From positions 36,474 through 100,473 of the forward strand of contig JAECUM010009744.1 of the NCBI GenBank assembly GCA_016617855.1: DNA of 64,000 nucleotides, read 5' to 3'. Positions 1 to 11,702 of this stretch are shown here, one piece after another. Below the pieces are notes generated by a model. It was not told the origin of the DNA. It saw nothing but the letters and a program-made list of their open reading frames with translations, and did not search any database. The position numbers and the translations under genes were made by a program. Source of the stretch: Megalonaias nervosa. Its lineage: Eukaryota > Mollusca > Bivalvia > Unionida > Unionidae. Numbering within the stretch: the first letter of the stretch is position 1; the number at the start of each line of letters is the position of its first letter.

Positions 1-59
1 GATAAACAAATGCAGTTGGAGTTTCAAAAGAACAAATGCACGTACAGATGCAAAAGAGA

Positions 60-720
60 AGGATGAAAAGGAATTTCAAGTTAAAATGAAAGAAATTGAG
101 CTGGCAAGTGAAAGCATGATCCCACTTCACATAGAAATTCAAGTTTTGACATTACAGGAAATATCAGGTTAGTGCCCCCTTTTAGAGAAAAAGAAGTAGA
201 CAAATGTTTTATTTATTTGACAAAGTTGCTGAGAATTTGAAATGGCCAAGGGAGCATTGGACTCAATTATTGCAATGTGTACTTTTTGGCAAGGCTCGAG
301 ATATTTATGCATCCCTGTCAGTATAGCAAAGTTCTGATTATGATTTGGTTAAGGAGTGCATCTTAAGGGGTTATGCATTAGTCCCTGAGGCTTATCAGCA
401 AAAATTCAGAAACTATAAAAAAGAAGCTGGACAAACTTATGTCGAATTTGCTAGAGAAAAAGAGCAGTTATTTAAGAGATGGTGCTTGTGAAAGTCTCGA
501 ACAACTTGTATTACTTGAAGAGTTCAAGAACTGTGTTCCTAATGACATTAAGAATCATCTTGAAGAGCATAAGACCGAAACCTTGGAAAATGCTGCTCTT
601 GCTGCTGATGAGTATTCCTTAACTCATAAAGTTCCTGTTGTAGGCAAATCAGTCACTCAGCAGTCTACTAGTAGAAAGGTATTCAGCCTAATACGACTCC
701 TTCTAAAACTCAATCTGGCA
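60..720 (+). pseudogene. Ty3/Gypsy gag (capsid-like) remnant
   Basis: Three-frame reading gives a gag-like protein: a stretch with 'AENLKWPREHW'-type residues near 230-265, 'YVEFAREKEQLFKRW' near 440-482, and a clear block 'LVLLEEFKNCVPNDIKNHL' at about 508-563 followed by 'ETLENAALAADEYSLTHK' near 577-630. This is the SCAN-like capsid segment common to animal Ty3/Gypsy gags. The open frame starting at 439 is out of frame with the upstream part, so at least two frameshifts or stops are present. The start lies to the left of the window. Confidence 0.7.
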
Positions 721-764
721 CAACTTCTAAAAATCGAGCTTCTGATAAACTTGATTCAAAATCC

Positions 765-1886
765 TTGTCTTTTCCTATGTGTACCTATTGCAAGAAAAAA
801 GGACACATCATTTCTGCTTGCTTCAGATTGAAATATAGGCATCAGAATCAAGATAGACCTACCCCATTTACTCTTATTTCTAAGAGGTCAAGGTCACGGT
901 CATGTATTGAAAGCAATACATTTGTTGGGTCTAATAAACCCCAGTCTGATTTTATTATGGAGAATTATGAACCATTCATGTTGAAGGGTTCTTTATCACT
1001 CTTGGGTGATTTGGCCAGTCCTATCCCTATTAAAATTTTAAGGGATACAAGAGCTTCTCAGAAACGTTTATTATCAGGTACTTTGCCTTTTTCTGAGAAG
1101 TCCTGTTCTAATGAGAGTGTTCTCATTCAGGGAGTAGAGTGCAGCTTTGTTGATGTTCCTCTCCATTCTGTAAATTTGTCATCAGACTTAGTTTCAGGAC
1201 CTGCGACAGTCGGTATAGTGTCTACTTTACCCGTGGAGGGAATTCATTTGTTGCTAGGCAACGACCTAGCTGGAGACAAGGTTGTGATTAATCCACTTGT
1301 AACTGACAAGCCTTCTTTGGATCAGAAAGTTGATCCTATTGAAAAAGAATACCCTGATTTATACCCAGCTTGTGCAGTTACTAGCGCTATGGCAAAGAAA
1401 GCTTTTGAGAATGATTTTGATAAGGAAAATATTCCTTTAGCTGACACATGTATTGGTCAGGCTTTTGATGAGGTCACTTTCACTCCTAATTTGGATCAAT
1501 CAAAAGGTATTGATCACAATGATCCTCTTTTAAATACTCATTCTCTTTTATATAATCAGGGTGACAAACGACAATCACTTGTCGTCAAACAGGAAAAAGA
1601 TCCTGAGATCTCCTGTTTGTTTCAGAGGGCCATTAGTGAAACTGAAGCCACTGAAATACCTGTCTGTTATTTCATTAAAAATGGAATTTTTATGAGAAAA
1701 TGGAGAACTCCCGAGGTACCTGCTAGTGATGAATGGTCAGTGAACTATCAGATTGTAGTTCCAAAATCTTACAGACAGGATATACTTAGTTTGGCCCATG
1801 AAACTCCTCTGGCTGGTCATTTAGGGATAAATAAAACTTATCACAAGATCTTGACTCACTTTTATTGGCCAAAAATCAAAAAGTGA
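765..1886 (+). pseudogene. Nucleocapsid zinc knuckle, protease and integrase N-terminus of the Ty3/Gypsy element
   Basis: A 373-codon open frame. Residues 6-19 are a CCHC zinc knuckle (C-X2-C-X4-H-X4-C, 'CTYCKKKGHIISAC'). Around residues 80-160 is a retropepsin-like region; the expected active site D-T/S-G-A reads 'DTRAS', so the catalytic glycine is replaced by arginine. The last ~40 residues ('LAHETPLAGHLGINKTYHKI', then 'FYWP') are the HHCC zinc-binding N-domain of integrase. A frameshift at about 1,885 separates this from the two cysteines of that finger. Finding the integrase finger directly behind protease with no RT between is the main evidence for the unusual pol order. Confidence 0.75.
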
Positions 1887-2430
1887 TGTTTGTAAATTTT
1901 GTAGATCTTGTCATACTTGTCAAATGGTAGGAAAACCCAATCAGAAGATACCTAAGGCTCATCTGCAACCTATTCCTGCATTTGACAAACCATTTAGCAG
2001 AATTGTGATAGATTGTGTTGGTCTCTTACCTAAGACCAAGTTAGGCAACCAATATTTATTGACGATTATGTGTGCGTCAACAAGATTCCCAGAGGCAATT
2101 CCTTTGAGGATATTAAAACCAAAACCATAGTAAAAGCTTTGATAAAGTTTTTTTACTCAGTTTGGCCTTTCCAAATCTGTCCAATCAGGTCAAAGGTCAA
2201 ATTTTCTGTCTGGAATTTTCCAGCTAGTTATGCTTGAATTTGGCACTCAGCAATTCAAGTCAAAAGTGAAATTATGGTTTCATGGAACATTAATTGAGAG
2301 AACATTTGAGTCTTGTAATAGAGTTCATTCTCTCTTGCTCATTCTTCAAAATTTTCTTCAAATTAGATTTTATGGCCCTTACAAAGTAAAGAAGAAAATG
2401 AATGAGTTAAATTATAATAATAGTACTCTG
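1887..2430 (+). pseudogene. Integrase catalytic core remnant
   Basis: Continues the integrase in another frame: the two cysteines of the HHCC finger ('CRSCHTCQMVGKP' near 1,900-1,935), then 'FSRIVIDCVGLLPKT' with the first catalytic aspartate, and 'MCASTRFPEAIPLR' near 2,068-2,110. The second catalytic position is degraded: around 2,175-2,215 the usual S-D-Q-G reads as S-G-Q-R. The third acidic residue is not identifiable; 'LIERTFES' near 2,290 could be its remnant. Stops and frame changes at about 2,130, 2,160 and 2,220. Nonfunctional. Confidence 0.7.
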
Positions 2431-2594
2431 ATCTAAATAAATTAATGGAGTACTAGTATATTGTAAGAGATAGCCAAGTAAATTATGCAGTTAATTTAGT
2501 TGTACCTGTCCCACCAACTGAGGATTTAAGTGAAGCAATTCAATCGGACACTGTTGATCTTGGAGCAACAAATCTTCGGAATTCAGAAATTATG

Positions 2595-3600
2595 AAAATC
2601 TGGACCAGAAACTTTTACATTTGCAACAACAAGAAAGGAATGAACTTAAACAGGTATTATTCGAATATGAGCACTTGTTTCCAGATATTCCTACAAGGAC
2701 AAACAAAATTTTTCATGACATTGAAATTGTAGATTCAGAATCGGTGAAACAACACCCATACAGGATGAACCCTTTCAAACAGGAATACTTGAAAAAGGAA
2801 ATTCAGTAATTGCTGGAGAACGATTTCATAGAGCCCAGTAAAAGTGATTGGAGTTCACTATGTATACTTGTTCCGAAACCAGATAAAACTTTCCATATGT
2901 GCACTGATTATAGGAAGTTGAACAGTGTGACAAAAACAGATTCATTTCCATTACCAAGAATCGATGACTGTATTGATAAAATTGGAAATGCCAAGTATGT
3001 CCCCAAATTTGACCTTCTGAAAGGATTTTGGCAAATTCCACTAACGGAAAGAGCAAAGGAAATTTCGGCATTTGTGACTCCAGATGGACTCTATCAATAT
3101 AAAGTAATGCCGTTCGGGATGAAGGGTTCCCCAAGTACCTTTCAGCGCTTGATGAATATGATTACCTCTGGTCTAGATAATTGTGATGCTTACATCGATG
3201 ATGTCATCATCTCCAACGACACCTGGAAAGAACATCTAGCCACGATTTGAAAATTCTTTGAAAGACTCACTGATGCAAATTTGACAATAAATTTATCTAA
3301 AAGTGAGTTTTGCCGTGCTTGTGTAACTTTTCTAGGACATATTGTGGGACATGGTCAAGTTAAACCTATAGATGCTAAGGTCAAGGCTATCTCTGATTTC
3401 CCTGTGCCTGTCAGTAAAAAGCAACTGATGCGATTTTTGGGTATGGCCAGATACTATTGAAAGTTTTGTTCCAATTTTTCTAATATTACTGAACCCCTGA
3501 CAAACTTGTTGAGTAAGAAAACAAGTTCTTTTGGACTGGAAAATGTCAGGAGGCTTTTGATAGGTTAACAGGGGAGACATTAGCTTCACCTCATGCAAGC
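2595..3600 (+). pseudogene. Ty3/Gypsy reverse transcriptase and start of RNase H
   Basis: A pre-RT linker ends in 'QHPYRMNPFKQEYLKKEI' at about 2,750-2,808, then one in-frame stop at 2,807-2,809. RT follows with 'DYRKLNSVTKTDSFPLPRID', the first catalytic aspartate in 'PKFDLLKGFWQIPL', 'FGMKGSPSTFQRLMN', and an intact catalytic box 'YIDDVIISN' near 3,190-3,216. The thumb and connection read on past a stop at 3,248-3,250 ('FLGHIVGHGQVKP', 'LMRFLGMARYY'), another stop near 3,458, to 'CQEAFDRL' at about 3,545. The order of motifs matches the RT of Ty3/Gypsy elements closely; three stops and a frameshift make it inactive. Confidence 0.85.
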
Positions 3601-3646
3601 AAAGATGATGATGCTTGTTATTAAGTGCTTTTGTTGGTTTTAGACT

Positions 3647-4163
3647 ATGCTATATAGAGGGAAGATTCAGCATTCTGAGCCTCCTTGGAGGAAGTTTTTC
3701 CAACTTTTAAATCAGGAGTTCTGCCTTTTTCCTCCCACTCCATCAACTACCTTGACCAGAGCTCAAGCATCCATTGATACTTTGATGAAAAGGGAAGAAT
3801 CCGACTTCAGATTACTTCCTCAGTCTGGTAGAACTGCCTTCACCATCAATTACAAGGTCCAAGCATCAACTGACCTTTCTTCTTACAAAGCGCCTCCCAT
3901 CAAACTTTTATTGGCAGTTCTACCTTTGCCATACTCTAGTATTTCATTTGGTCATCCCAGCAATCAACTGTGATATTGCAGCTTTGGGGATGACAAAGCT
4001 ACACTCCATATGTATGGATCAGATGACCCTTAATGATACTCTGCAGTTAGTTCGCAAGATTGTAGCAGTGGGATCTGTATTGGACTTTGTCTCTATGGAT
4101 ATCTTCCAACATGGGCTTGAGTCCTGTTGGAAGAAGTTAATACTCTCTTACTCTTTAACATGA
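3647..4163 (+). other. Unassigned stretch with a 108-codon open frame
   Basis: Directly after RT similarity ends there is an open frame at 3,647-3,973 (108 codons, 'KREESDFRLLPQSGRTAF' in the middle) and an overlapping 71-codon frame at 3,948-4,163. It does not look like Gypsy RNase H. It could be non-coding 3' sequence of the Gypsy element, or part of another element that truncated it. No family recognised. Confidence 0.2.
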
Positions 4164-4181
4164 TTTTTTTATATTAGTGTC

Positions 4182-4183
<2 letters not shown>

Positions 4184-4231
<48 letters not shown>
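4184..4231. repeat. (TA)n microsatellite
   Basis: Uninterrupted AT dinucleotides, about 24 units, followed by a short CA-rich tail. The next stretch, 4,240-4,750, shows no recognised feature apart from an 84-codon chance open frame. Confidence 0.95.
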
Positions 4232-4235
<4 letters not shown>

Positions 4236-5042
4236 CACACACATGAGAAAGAGATGAGTCAGAATGATGTTTAAGTGCTCATTCTTGCCAGTTTACTATC
4301 AGTGAACTAATTATATTTAGTTTTTATACACATTAAGTATTTTCATAAATTTTAAATTGCAGTGTGTACAGAATAGACTCAAGGATAAAGTAAACACCAA
4401 AAGTAGTAGATTAAACAATGAAGACTTGTTTTATTGTCATACTTCATCTAATCAAATCACAGAGATTATTATCTTGTTAGCTATATTGAAAGTTTATATT
4501 GTGCAACAAATATCAAGATGCTATAAAGATAATTATTGTATTGTTCCATTTAATGAAAATACTAAACCCATATTCAAAGTTGTATCTGTTATTCATACAG
4601 TTTGCATCTAACAACTGTATTTCATTTCTGGATTTCAATGTAGTTAAAATGTCTTTTTCACTTTGACGTCCATTTAAATGTCCATATTCTAACTTAAACT
4701 TGTTTTATAATATGTATATAAATATTTCTATATACTTATGTCGCTATCATATTTAGCTCTGCTGATCAATAAACCAGAAGAGCTTATGGTATGGTCTGTT
4801 GGACTAGTTGGTCCTAAATGAAAAGGGTGCTGTTGAGACATCCAATCCATCTTTAAAATCTTGTCACTATTTATCATGAGTGGATCGTTATATCAATATG
4901 GTGTTATTGCTAAAGGCATTTTATGATGTCTAATTGGTCCTAAATGAAAATGGTGCCAATCTAACATCTAATATGACTACCATGGCAGCCATCTTAAAAA
5001 TCTTGTTACCACTTCTCTTTCTGAATGGGAATTGCAGTACTG

Positions 5043-6928
5043 TTATGACTGTAAGTCATAGGACACTATAATTCTTGGGACACCCTAAAAATTATTTTCA
5101 AAAGTAATTTTTTATGACCTGTTAATGTTGGGACACAAAATTAAAGGAATTTTTTTTCATGTACTATAAGTCTTGAGACACTTTCAACATTTTTTTTCTA
5201 CTAATTGATTCATTGTATTTTCTCAATCGTAACAAGATTTTAAAAAAGTGACCATGGTTGTTAAGGGACCAGCATGATGAATTGTTACATAGGAATGTTA
5301 TAAATTTATATAATTTGTTTGAAAAGTCAACAAATATATTTAATTTTCATCTGTTTCCTTATTATTTCAACCCAGTTCAAATGTATATAATTTGATCAAT
5401 GACAAGAGTTTTGCATTAGCGGATTGCTGTAAGCATTTACAATAGTAACCTATACCTTTTGCCTTCAGTTTATTATTGTTTGTTTAAGCATTATTGCTTT
5501 AGAATGTTGTATCAATGCACCAGTCATTACATTTTTGCTTTGAAAAATGTAAATACCTAACTCATTAAAACTGTGCTCCCAGTATGACAAGAACGAACAA
5601 CAAGAGTGTTTGGTTCCGTGCTCACATATAGTTATAGCATGTTTACATCGGTCTCACCACATGTATATCGAAGATTTTGACTTGAACTAAATGAAGTACA
5701 TCCCTTGGATTTGAATTATAGGCACAATTGCGCTAAACTTAAATAATGCCTCCAAAATAAAAAAAAGAAATTTCAGAAATAATGCTTTGAAAATAACCGT
5801 AATACCTTAAACACTCAGACATAGTTTGCTTGATGTAAGAGATCTTAAGTTAGTACCTGTTTACTCAGCTACGGTAATCATGCTACTCAACTGAGAAAGT
5901 GTTCATCATTAATTGATTGACAGTGGTATTGGTGTCAGTGGTTAGTCAGTCCAGTATAATTTTGGGGGTCCAAATAATTTAGTACTGCTATTATGCAGGG
6001 CATCTCATCCTGTTCAACCCACTTCAGATTTTTCAACAATTAATTCATGTGGAGTAATGTTATAGAACAAACTGTTACTGGCATTGTTGCCAGACAGAAA
6101 TCCCCCTCTTCACATGCCAATTTCATGGATGAAACAATTACCTGGTCTACTGTCAGAAAACAAAAGACAAATCTGTCAGTTATAAACAAAAGGAAATGCT
6201 GAGACAACCAGCTGTCCAAAATCAAAGGTGGAATGAATATTGTGTTGAAAGATACGAATTTGTATTACGGTAAGCTGAAACACAAAACTAAAATGTATCG
6301 ATGATCAGTTAAATGAATATACTGTACACTGGTTATGTGACTTGTATAATTAAAGATGTGTCTCATTTCATATGATTTACATCATGTTGTTGGATCACTT
6401 ATTTCTCTGAAAAACAAACTCTTGAGCACATGGGTCAAAATAAATAAAATAGCAATTGATGTCTTTTTAAAATGTGATTTGGAAGAATGAGATTTGGTAA
6501 AAATGATGAATAAATTAAAAATCTGCATTTTTGGGAATAAACAAGGATATACCATTTGCGTTGTGTTAGTACTGGTCTGTACCACAGGGGCTCATATCGT
6601 TGCTTACAATTTAACTATCAGTCATACACATAGTGAATTATTGAAGTTTTTATTTACTTTTATTTTATTTCATGTTGGAAAGATTGGAAAATATGCACAT
6701 GCAAGATAATAACATAAATACAATCATAGTAGTTTATAACAGTTTCTTGAATGAACAAGAGCTGGTCACTGTTGTATGCAGTATGGCAATCTTGCCAATT
6801 TTGTCTGGACAAGTTTTTTTACATCTGTAAGTGTTGGGACACCAAAATTGCTATAATTTTTAAATGTACATATATTTAAGGATACAAAAAAATAATTATT
6901 TTTCATGTCCCAAGACTTACAGTCATAA
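5043..6928. mobile_element. Inverted-repeat DNA transposon, non-autonomous, copy 1
   Basis: The ends are perfect 15-bp inverted repeats: TTATGACTGTAAGTC at 5,043-5,057 and its exact reverse complement at 6,914-6,928. Subterminal segments repeat 'TTGGGACAC' on both sides. A TA duplication, as in Tc1/mariner elements, would fit if the element proper starts at TGACTG, but this is not proven. A second copy at 37,120-39,375 shares long collinear similarity: the 'TATCAATGCACCAG' block near 5,510, the 'GTCAGAAAACAAAAGACAAATC' block near 6,151, and 'TTTTTGGGAAT' near 6,527. No transposase recognised; the open frames of 61-71 codons inside look like chance. Confidence 0.65.
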
Positions 6929-7080
6929 TGGTAGCTTAATTAATTAAACATTGAACTCCAAATCCAATGGGCATGGGTCTGATACCTGCCCAGGCCAGCC
7001 AGGGTAGGCTGTCTCAGCATATCCTTGGGAAAGTCACCTTACTCACATTTCCCAGGCATGATACAGCCTATAATTTGTCA
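6929..7080. other. Stretch between transposon end and resumed repeat
   Basis: A GC-richer segment (about 6,955-7,070) interrupts the 140-bp repeat series just right of the transposon. It may be a further small insertion. It has no convincing pol III boxes and no open frame. Confidence 0.2.
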
Positions 7081-8869
7081 GAAATATCAATAAACCAGTA
7101 GGACAAAAATCTTCCTGAATGGAAAGTCATATTGACAAGGGTTTTTCACTAGATGACTTGTTATGATGTAAAGTTGGTCCTGGATGAAAATGGTGCTGAT
7201 CTTGCTTCCAGTATGATCACTGCATTGGTCATCTTGAAATTTTTATCACAATTCCTCCTTGGTTGTGGTCATATCGATGTGGATTTTCACCAAAAGACTT
7301 CTTGTGACATCTAGTTGGACCAAAAGGAAAATGTTGTCAAGCTGACATCCAATATGGCCAGAATGGTAGCTATCTTAAAAATCTTATTATTGCTACACAT
7401 CAGAGGAAAGTCATATCAATATGGGGGTTCCCTCCAGATGACTCATTTTGAGATTTAGCTGGTTCCAAATTAAAATGGCTACAACCTGTCCTCCAATATG
7501 GTTGCCTTGTGGCCATTGTGAAATCTTGTTACTTACTACTACACATCCTAAATGGATTTTAAATATTGACATCGGGTTTTCACGAAAGACTTTGGTGCTT
7601 AGTTGGTCCTAAATGAAAATAGTACTGATAAGACTGCCGGTATGAACACTATGACAACCATAGTGAAACTCTTGTTATTGCCTTTCTTCCTAAATGGTGG
7701 GCCATATTCAGACAGGGTTTTCACCAAAAGATTTCTAATGAGGTCTTATTGGTCCTATTTGAAAATGGTCATGATATTACATCCTTTGTGACTGCTGCAA
7801 AGGCTAATTTAAAATCGTATTGCTCAAAAATATTAATTAGTTTCTACACTCAGCAGTTAGAAAGAAGAAAGGTGTTGCCTTCAGTTCCTGAAAATTCATT
7901 TGAACCTTTAGAGCATCAGTCATTTGAGAGACTATTGTTTCTTTTTCAGTAGGCATTGACTGTTAAATGCATTTGCCATTCATATTTGTTATGAATGGTA
8001 ATTGTGACATTTTACAGCTAACAGCAGAAATTATTTTCATTTTCTCTCTGATAATTTTGCTGGTTTCATTCTGTCAGTGGGCCTCTTGAATTCATCTAGC
8101 TTTGACTGCTCCACAAATGACCTGGACAGTAAATTTATTGACCGATCATTGATAACTTGGTTTCAGCCAATTCTCTAGGCATATTGAATTACCATGGTTT
8201 TTGGTTTGATGGAGTGATGTGACAATGGTTCTGACTCATAATTAACAACAGGAATGAACTGTAGATTGTCAATAGAATATAACTTTTGAATGAAATAGTA
8301 GTGCCCTGGTAAATAATGATCACAATGTATCCATACAAGTATGATTACAATTGCCATGTAACCACACTCACACACATACAAAACAACACATTATGCACTT
8401 GCATAACATTATTATTTAATCCAGTCTTATTTTGTCTTACACACATAAACTTATTCACTCATAACAACAAAGTCTTTGAGTCATTCTTTAATATTATTGT
8501 ACAGGTTATTAGATTCACATTATTGCTATAGGAATTTTCCATTGACTTAAGCCATCTTAATAACATTTTGCCAAACTTGACAGATGGAGGAAGAATCTTT
8601 CTGCCAAACAAAGTGCTTCTTTGTTGTTAATCATGCATAATTTATTATTTATGTTTATGAAAACATGTTTTGTCCATAGGAATAGAGGTGTGTAAGAGTA
8701 AAATGAAAGAATGGATTGTTCTTGTTTGTTTTTTTATGTTACTGCAGTTAGGTTGACAAAGTCACATATATTAACCTTTTTCAATATCAATCTCTTTGTA
8801 TTGTAACCTCATTGGTCTGGAAAATTAGTCAGGATTTTAGATTTTCCATATCCTGATGCTACAATGCTT

Positions 8870-9710
8870 TCAACTGACTCGTTAAAGACCTCTCTTGGAA
8901 ATGTCGTATAGACAAAATGGTGAAAAAAAAAGGAACAGCGACATTGGTTCCTCCGTTGCAGCCTCCAAATCAGCAACAGGAAAGTAAAAAGTGCGGCATA
9001 TTTCTCACTTATATGACCTAGCCTTGAGTACTGCTGAACTGTATGGAACTCACAGATCCAGTAAGTAAGATAGAGATGGTTAGAGAAGAGCCGCTAGTTA
9101 CATCACAAACAGATACAATAATACCAGCAGTAGTATCAGGGCAGTGTTGATCATTTCCAGTAGGAATCACTCAAATCCAGGCAAGCCTAGGCCCATCTGA
9201 CCATGTTGTACAACATGGCGAACCACCTAATGGACATACTTGTGGACAAATACTTAACCCTAGGATATAGCCAAACTAGGGCAAATCAAAGAAGTTCATA
9301 CTGAAGTCAGCATCAACAAACTGTTTCAAAGTTCAGCTTCTTTCCATGTACAGTAGGGATTTGGAACAAATTACCATCAACAATTACAGAAACTCCTGAC
9401 TTGTTATCTCACAAGCAGGAGCTTTCCAACATCACATTCTAATGCACTATTGAGCTACACGTAAGACCTAGTGATTCTCTAGGCTGTGCACGTTGAGGTT
9501 CATCTATCTTATCACCACCATGGTTACTGGATTGGTCTGAGTATGAAGGGATGGAAATGTAGACTGACACTTTTACTTATTTCTACCTTTCCTATCATTA
9601 CTCTTCTATCTTTCTTATTGCTACCTTCCTATCTTCTTGACCATGTGCCTCCCATTGCTTAATAGTCAAGCGTGACTGCATCAACATATTTATAGATAGA
9701 TAGGGATAAA
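8870..9710 (+). mobile_element. CR1/L2-type LINE 3' end, decayed
   Basis: Three-frame reading recovers the end of a LINE reverse transcriptase: 'SLGNVV' and 'NSDIGS' near 8,895-8,950, 'KVRHISHLYDLALSTAELYGT' near 8,988-9,050 (the expected pattern is a 'leave-the-wall' segment such as YxxLVRPxLEYxxxVW), then 'VQLLSMYSRDLEQ' near 9,330-9,370, the usual 'FFPRTIxxWN' block. The sequence ends with a TAGA-type simple tail (TATAGATAGATAG) near 9,690-9,705, as CR1/L2 elements often do. Heavily mutated and 5' truncated; the exact clade is uncertain. Confidence 0.5.
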
Positions 9711-10809
9711 AAACACATTATCCAAAAGAAGATACAAATTCATACATATTGATTTATTCAGTGTCTTCTTACATTTATTTTGTCAGGACGAGATATAAAC
9801 AAGAATTATTCTCTTTACCAAGTTGAATGTACATATTCAGTTTTAAGCACAGAAATATACCTATAAATACAAACATATTGGGTGTTTTCACCATTATTTA
9901 AAAAGTTACACAAATTCCTGTATCCTACAAAATCTCTGCCTGTTTATAAACAATGTAATGTGGGAAGTTTTTATACTTTAAATAAAAATATTTCATTTCT
10001 AAGTCCAAATATCAAGGCTAAATTGAAATTATTAAAATGTTCATCTGCTTATATAATGAGAACATATAATTTAGATTCTTGGTTCCAAACTTTATAAACT
10101 ACAAAATTTTGTACATAAAAATTTGGTAAGTGAAATTTCATTTTCAGATGTTTTGATCTATTACCAACCTCACTTACATTCTCAATCATTATTCTACAGG
10201 TTCAGTCTGTACAAGTCCCTCTCTATTTTTCTCTCCTTTGTCTATCATCCTCTGTGATCTTGAATGATGACTCAGTTTATATACAAGGTTTGGCACATGT
10301 CAATATTCTGGCAAACAAAGCATGGATTGTTGGGCATTGCAATCAATTGGCAATTAAAACTGACCATGCTGTTGGAACACGACCTTGCAACTGAAATACA
10401 CACAAATTCATGTTTCAGTTCACCTAAATTCACATGATAATAGAAGATAAGGTCAGTATTGACAATCCTACCTAAATGTATGAATGTAATCTTTGTTTGT
10501 GCAGGTAATTTTGTTGCACAAAATACTCAACTGGGTAATAAGAATTTCAATTTAAGAGTCAACATCCCAAAATGGATACTGCATGATGTGACTAAAATCA
10601 GCCGATCAAAGGATACACAAAGTAGTGGCATAGCAGTATTTCATACACAATCATGACTTCCCCCCAAAACTCTATTGATTTCTTGAAAAATGATTTATCC
10701 TCCTTTTAAATAATTATATTTTCACATATAAAAAATTGCAAGAATCATGGCACTATATTGTTGTATAACATCTGTGTTATATATGATATTTGAAAATGTC
10801 ACTTTTTAA

Positions 10810-10814
<5 letters not shown>
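9711..10814. other. Intergenic or intronic AT-rich DNA
   Basis: Two chance-looking open frames (9,882-10,097 and 10,459-10,656). The second begins after a polypyrimidine-AG (…TTTGTTTGTGCAG at about 10,503), so it could hold a weak exon, but no donor is visible. Nothing else recognised. Confidence 0.3.

Positions 10815-10848
<34 letters not shown>
10815..10848. repeat. (TA)n microsatellite
   Basis: About 17 TA units. Confidence 0.95.
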
Positions 10849-10851
<3 letters not shown>

Positions 10852-10908
10852 TTCAGGATATTTCTTATGAAGAGACAGGCATATTTACTTACAGTCATGC
10901 ATGCAGGC

Positions 10909-11166
10909 TTTTGTTGTTGTTGTTGTTGTTGTGGGGTTTAACGCCAATTTTCAGCACAAGATATATACATGGCGGCCAGTATAAATGGCAGAGGAAGAAC
11001 CCGGGAAAACCCCGGAACGAACCACCGACCCATGAGAAGCTACTGGCAAGCTTTCTCAGATAACCACATTGGCCGAATCTGAGACTCAAACCCACGCAGA
11101 CAGAGGTGAGATGGCAGTGCTCCGTAACGGTGAGTGCTTTAGACCACTCGGCCACTCGGGGCCCCA
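10909..11166 (-). mobile_element. tRNA-derived SINE, family A, copy 1
   Basis: On the minus strand it reads: a tRNA-like head with A box TGGCCGAGTGG and B box GGGTTTGAGTC, a body with CCGGGGTTTTCCCGGG-like and GGCGTTAAACCCCAC segments, and a (CAA)n tail. A box and spacing resemble tRNA-Leu/Ser. Flanked by a 9-bp direct repeat CATGCAGGC at 10,900-10,908 and 11,167-11,175, a target-site duplication that fixes both ends. An open frame across it is a shadow. Confidence 0.9.
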
Positions 11167-11600
11167 CATGCAGGCATTGTTGTCTTTTCATAAGATTAAC
11201 ATGCAGTATAATTGTTGTATTTATTGGTGTTTATAGTACTCGCTGCAGGTCTTACAGTATAATATACAAAAATATGTAAAATATGTGCATTACAGACAAG
11301 AATATTTTGCAGACTTCTGTGGATTTGTTGCAGTTATAAATTAGTGATGATTGGTAATATGATGGGAATTCCTTATTGTTGATTATTCACAAGTCTTGAT
11401 ACGTCATTTTTCCTCAGATGATTGTTTGGTGTACCTGGCAATAATAATTTTTATGGAAGTATCAGATTTTATTCATAACGACGTGTATGTGCATTGCTTT
11501 GTTTGATTGTCTGCTAAAGCCTAGATTCTAGATACAAAAGTCACTATATTCCATTGAATTTACACATGTCAGGTTGAAAAAATATCAAGTATCATTTCAG

Positions 11601-11702
11601 ACTTGGATGCAATTAGCTGGCTTATGTTTGAGGGTCCCAATGAGCGGAGACAATCAATGGATACTGAATAAAACACACATCAGAGTAGCTTTGAGAAGAA
11701 TG
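11601..11702 (+). CDS. Candidate internal exon 1 of a host gene
   Basis: A 102-nt (34-codon) open segment preceded by CATTTCAG and followed by the strong donor GTAAGG. The frame is phase 0 at both ends and encodes 'LRVPMSGDNQWILNKTHIRV' in its middle. Three further phase-0 candidate exons lie downstream on the same strand (25,764; 40,159; 57,468). A second reading of this segment uses the acceptor at 11,572 and another frame and ends in a stop at 11,669; it is also open, so the assignment is not unique. No protein family recognised. Confidence 0.4.

Larger units (their letters stand above)
1..3620 (+). mobile_element. Ty3/Gypsy LTR retrotransposon remnant with integrase upstream of RT
   Basis: Translated pieces run in the order gag, zinc knuckle, protease, integrase, reverse transcriptase, start of RNase H, all on the plus strand. 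Standard Ty3/Gypsy elements carry integrase after RT/RNase H; the order seen here is the one known for the Gmr1-like group. The 5' LTR lies outside the window and no 3' LTR was recognised, so the right edge (about 3,600, where RNase H similarity stops) is approximate. Several stops and frameshifts make the copy inactive. Order is read directly; the Gmr1 assignment is inference from gene order and the RT style. Confidence 0.8.
4753..7945 (+). mobile_element. Dispersed hairpin-ended element with internal ~140-bp repeats, copy 1 (split)
   Basis: The left end has a foldback in which AGCTCTGCTGATC and a near-reverse complement around ACCAGAAGAGCTT are separated by a few bases. Degenerate units follow, each carrying 'AGTTGGTCCTAAATGAAAAT', 'CCAATATGGCC', 'ATCTTGAAAATCTTGTTA' and 'TTTTCACCAAAAGACTT'; unit starts near 4,805, 4,930, 7,167, 7,310, 7,457, 7,600 and 7,747. 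The right end (about 7,860-7,945) matches the right end of the copy at 57,270-57,350, both containing 'AGAGCATCA'. The copy is split by the transposon at 5,043-6,928; removing that leaves about 1.3 kb, close to copy 2. No coding capacity; class unknown. Confidence 0.65.

Noticed and set aside
10503..10656. Open segment after TTTGTTTGTGCAG
   Set aside because: A fair acceptor but no donor and no coding character; not listed as an exon.
10895..11191. 98-codon minus-strand frame ending in poly-Asn
   Set aside because: Lies entirely within SINE-A copy 1 and its (CAA)n tail; similar frames recur in copies 3 and 5 (38,431-38,673; 53,671-53,904). These are non-coding pol III repeats.
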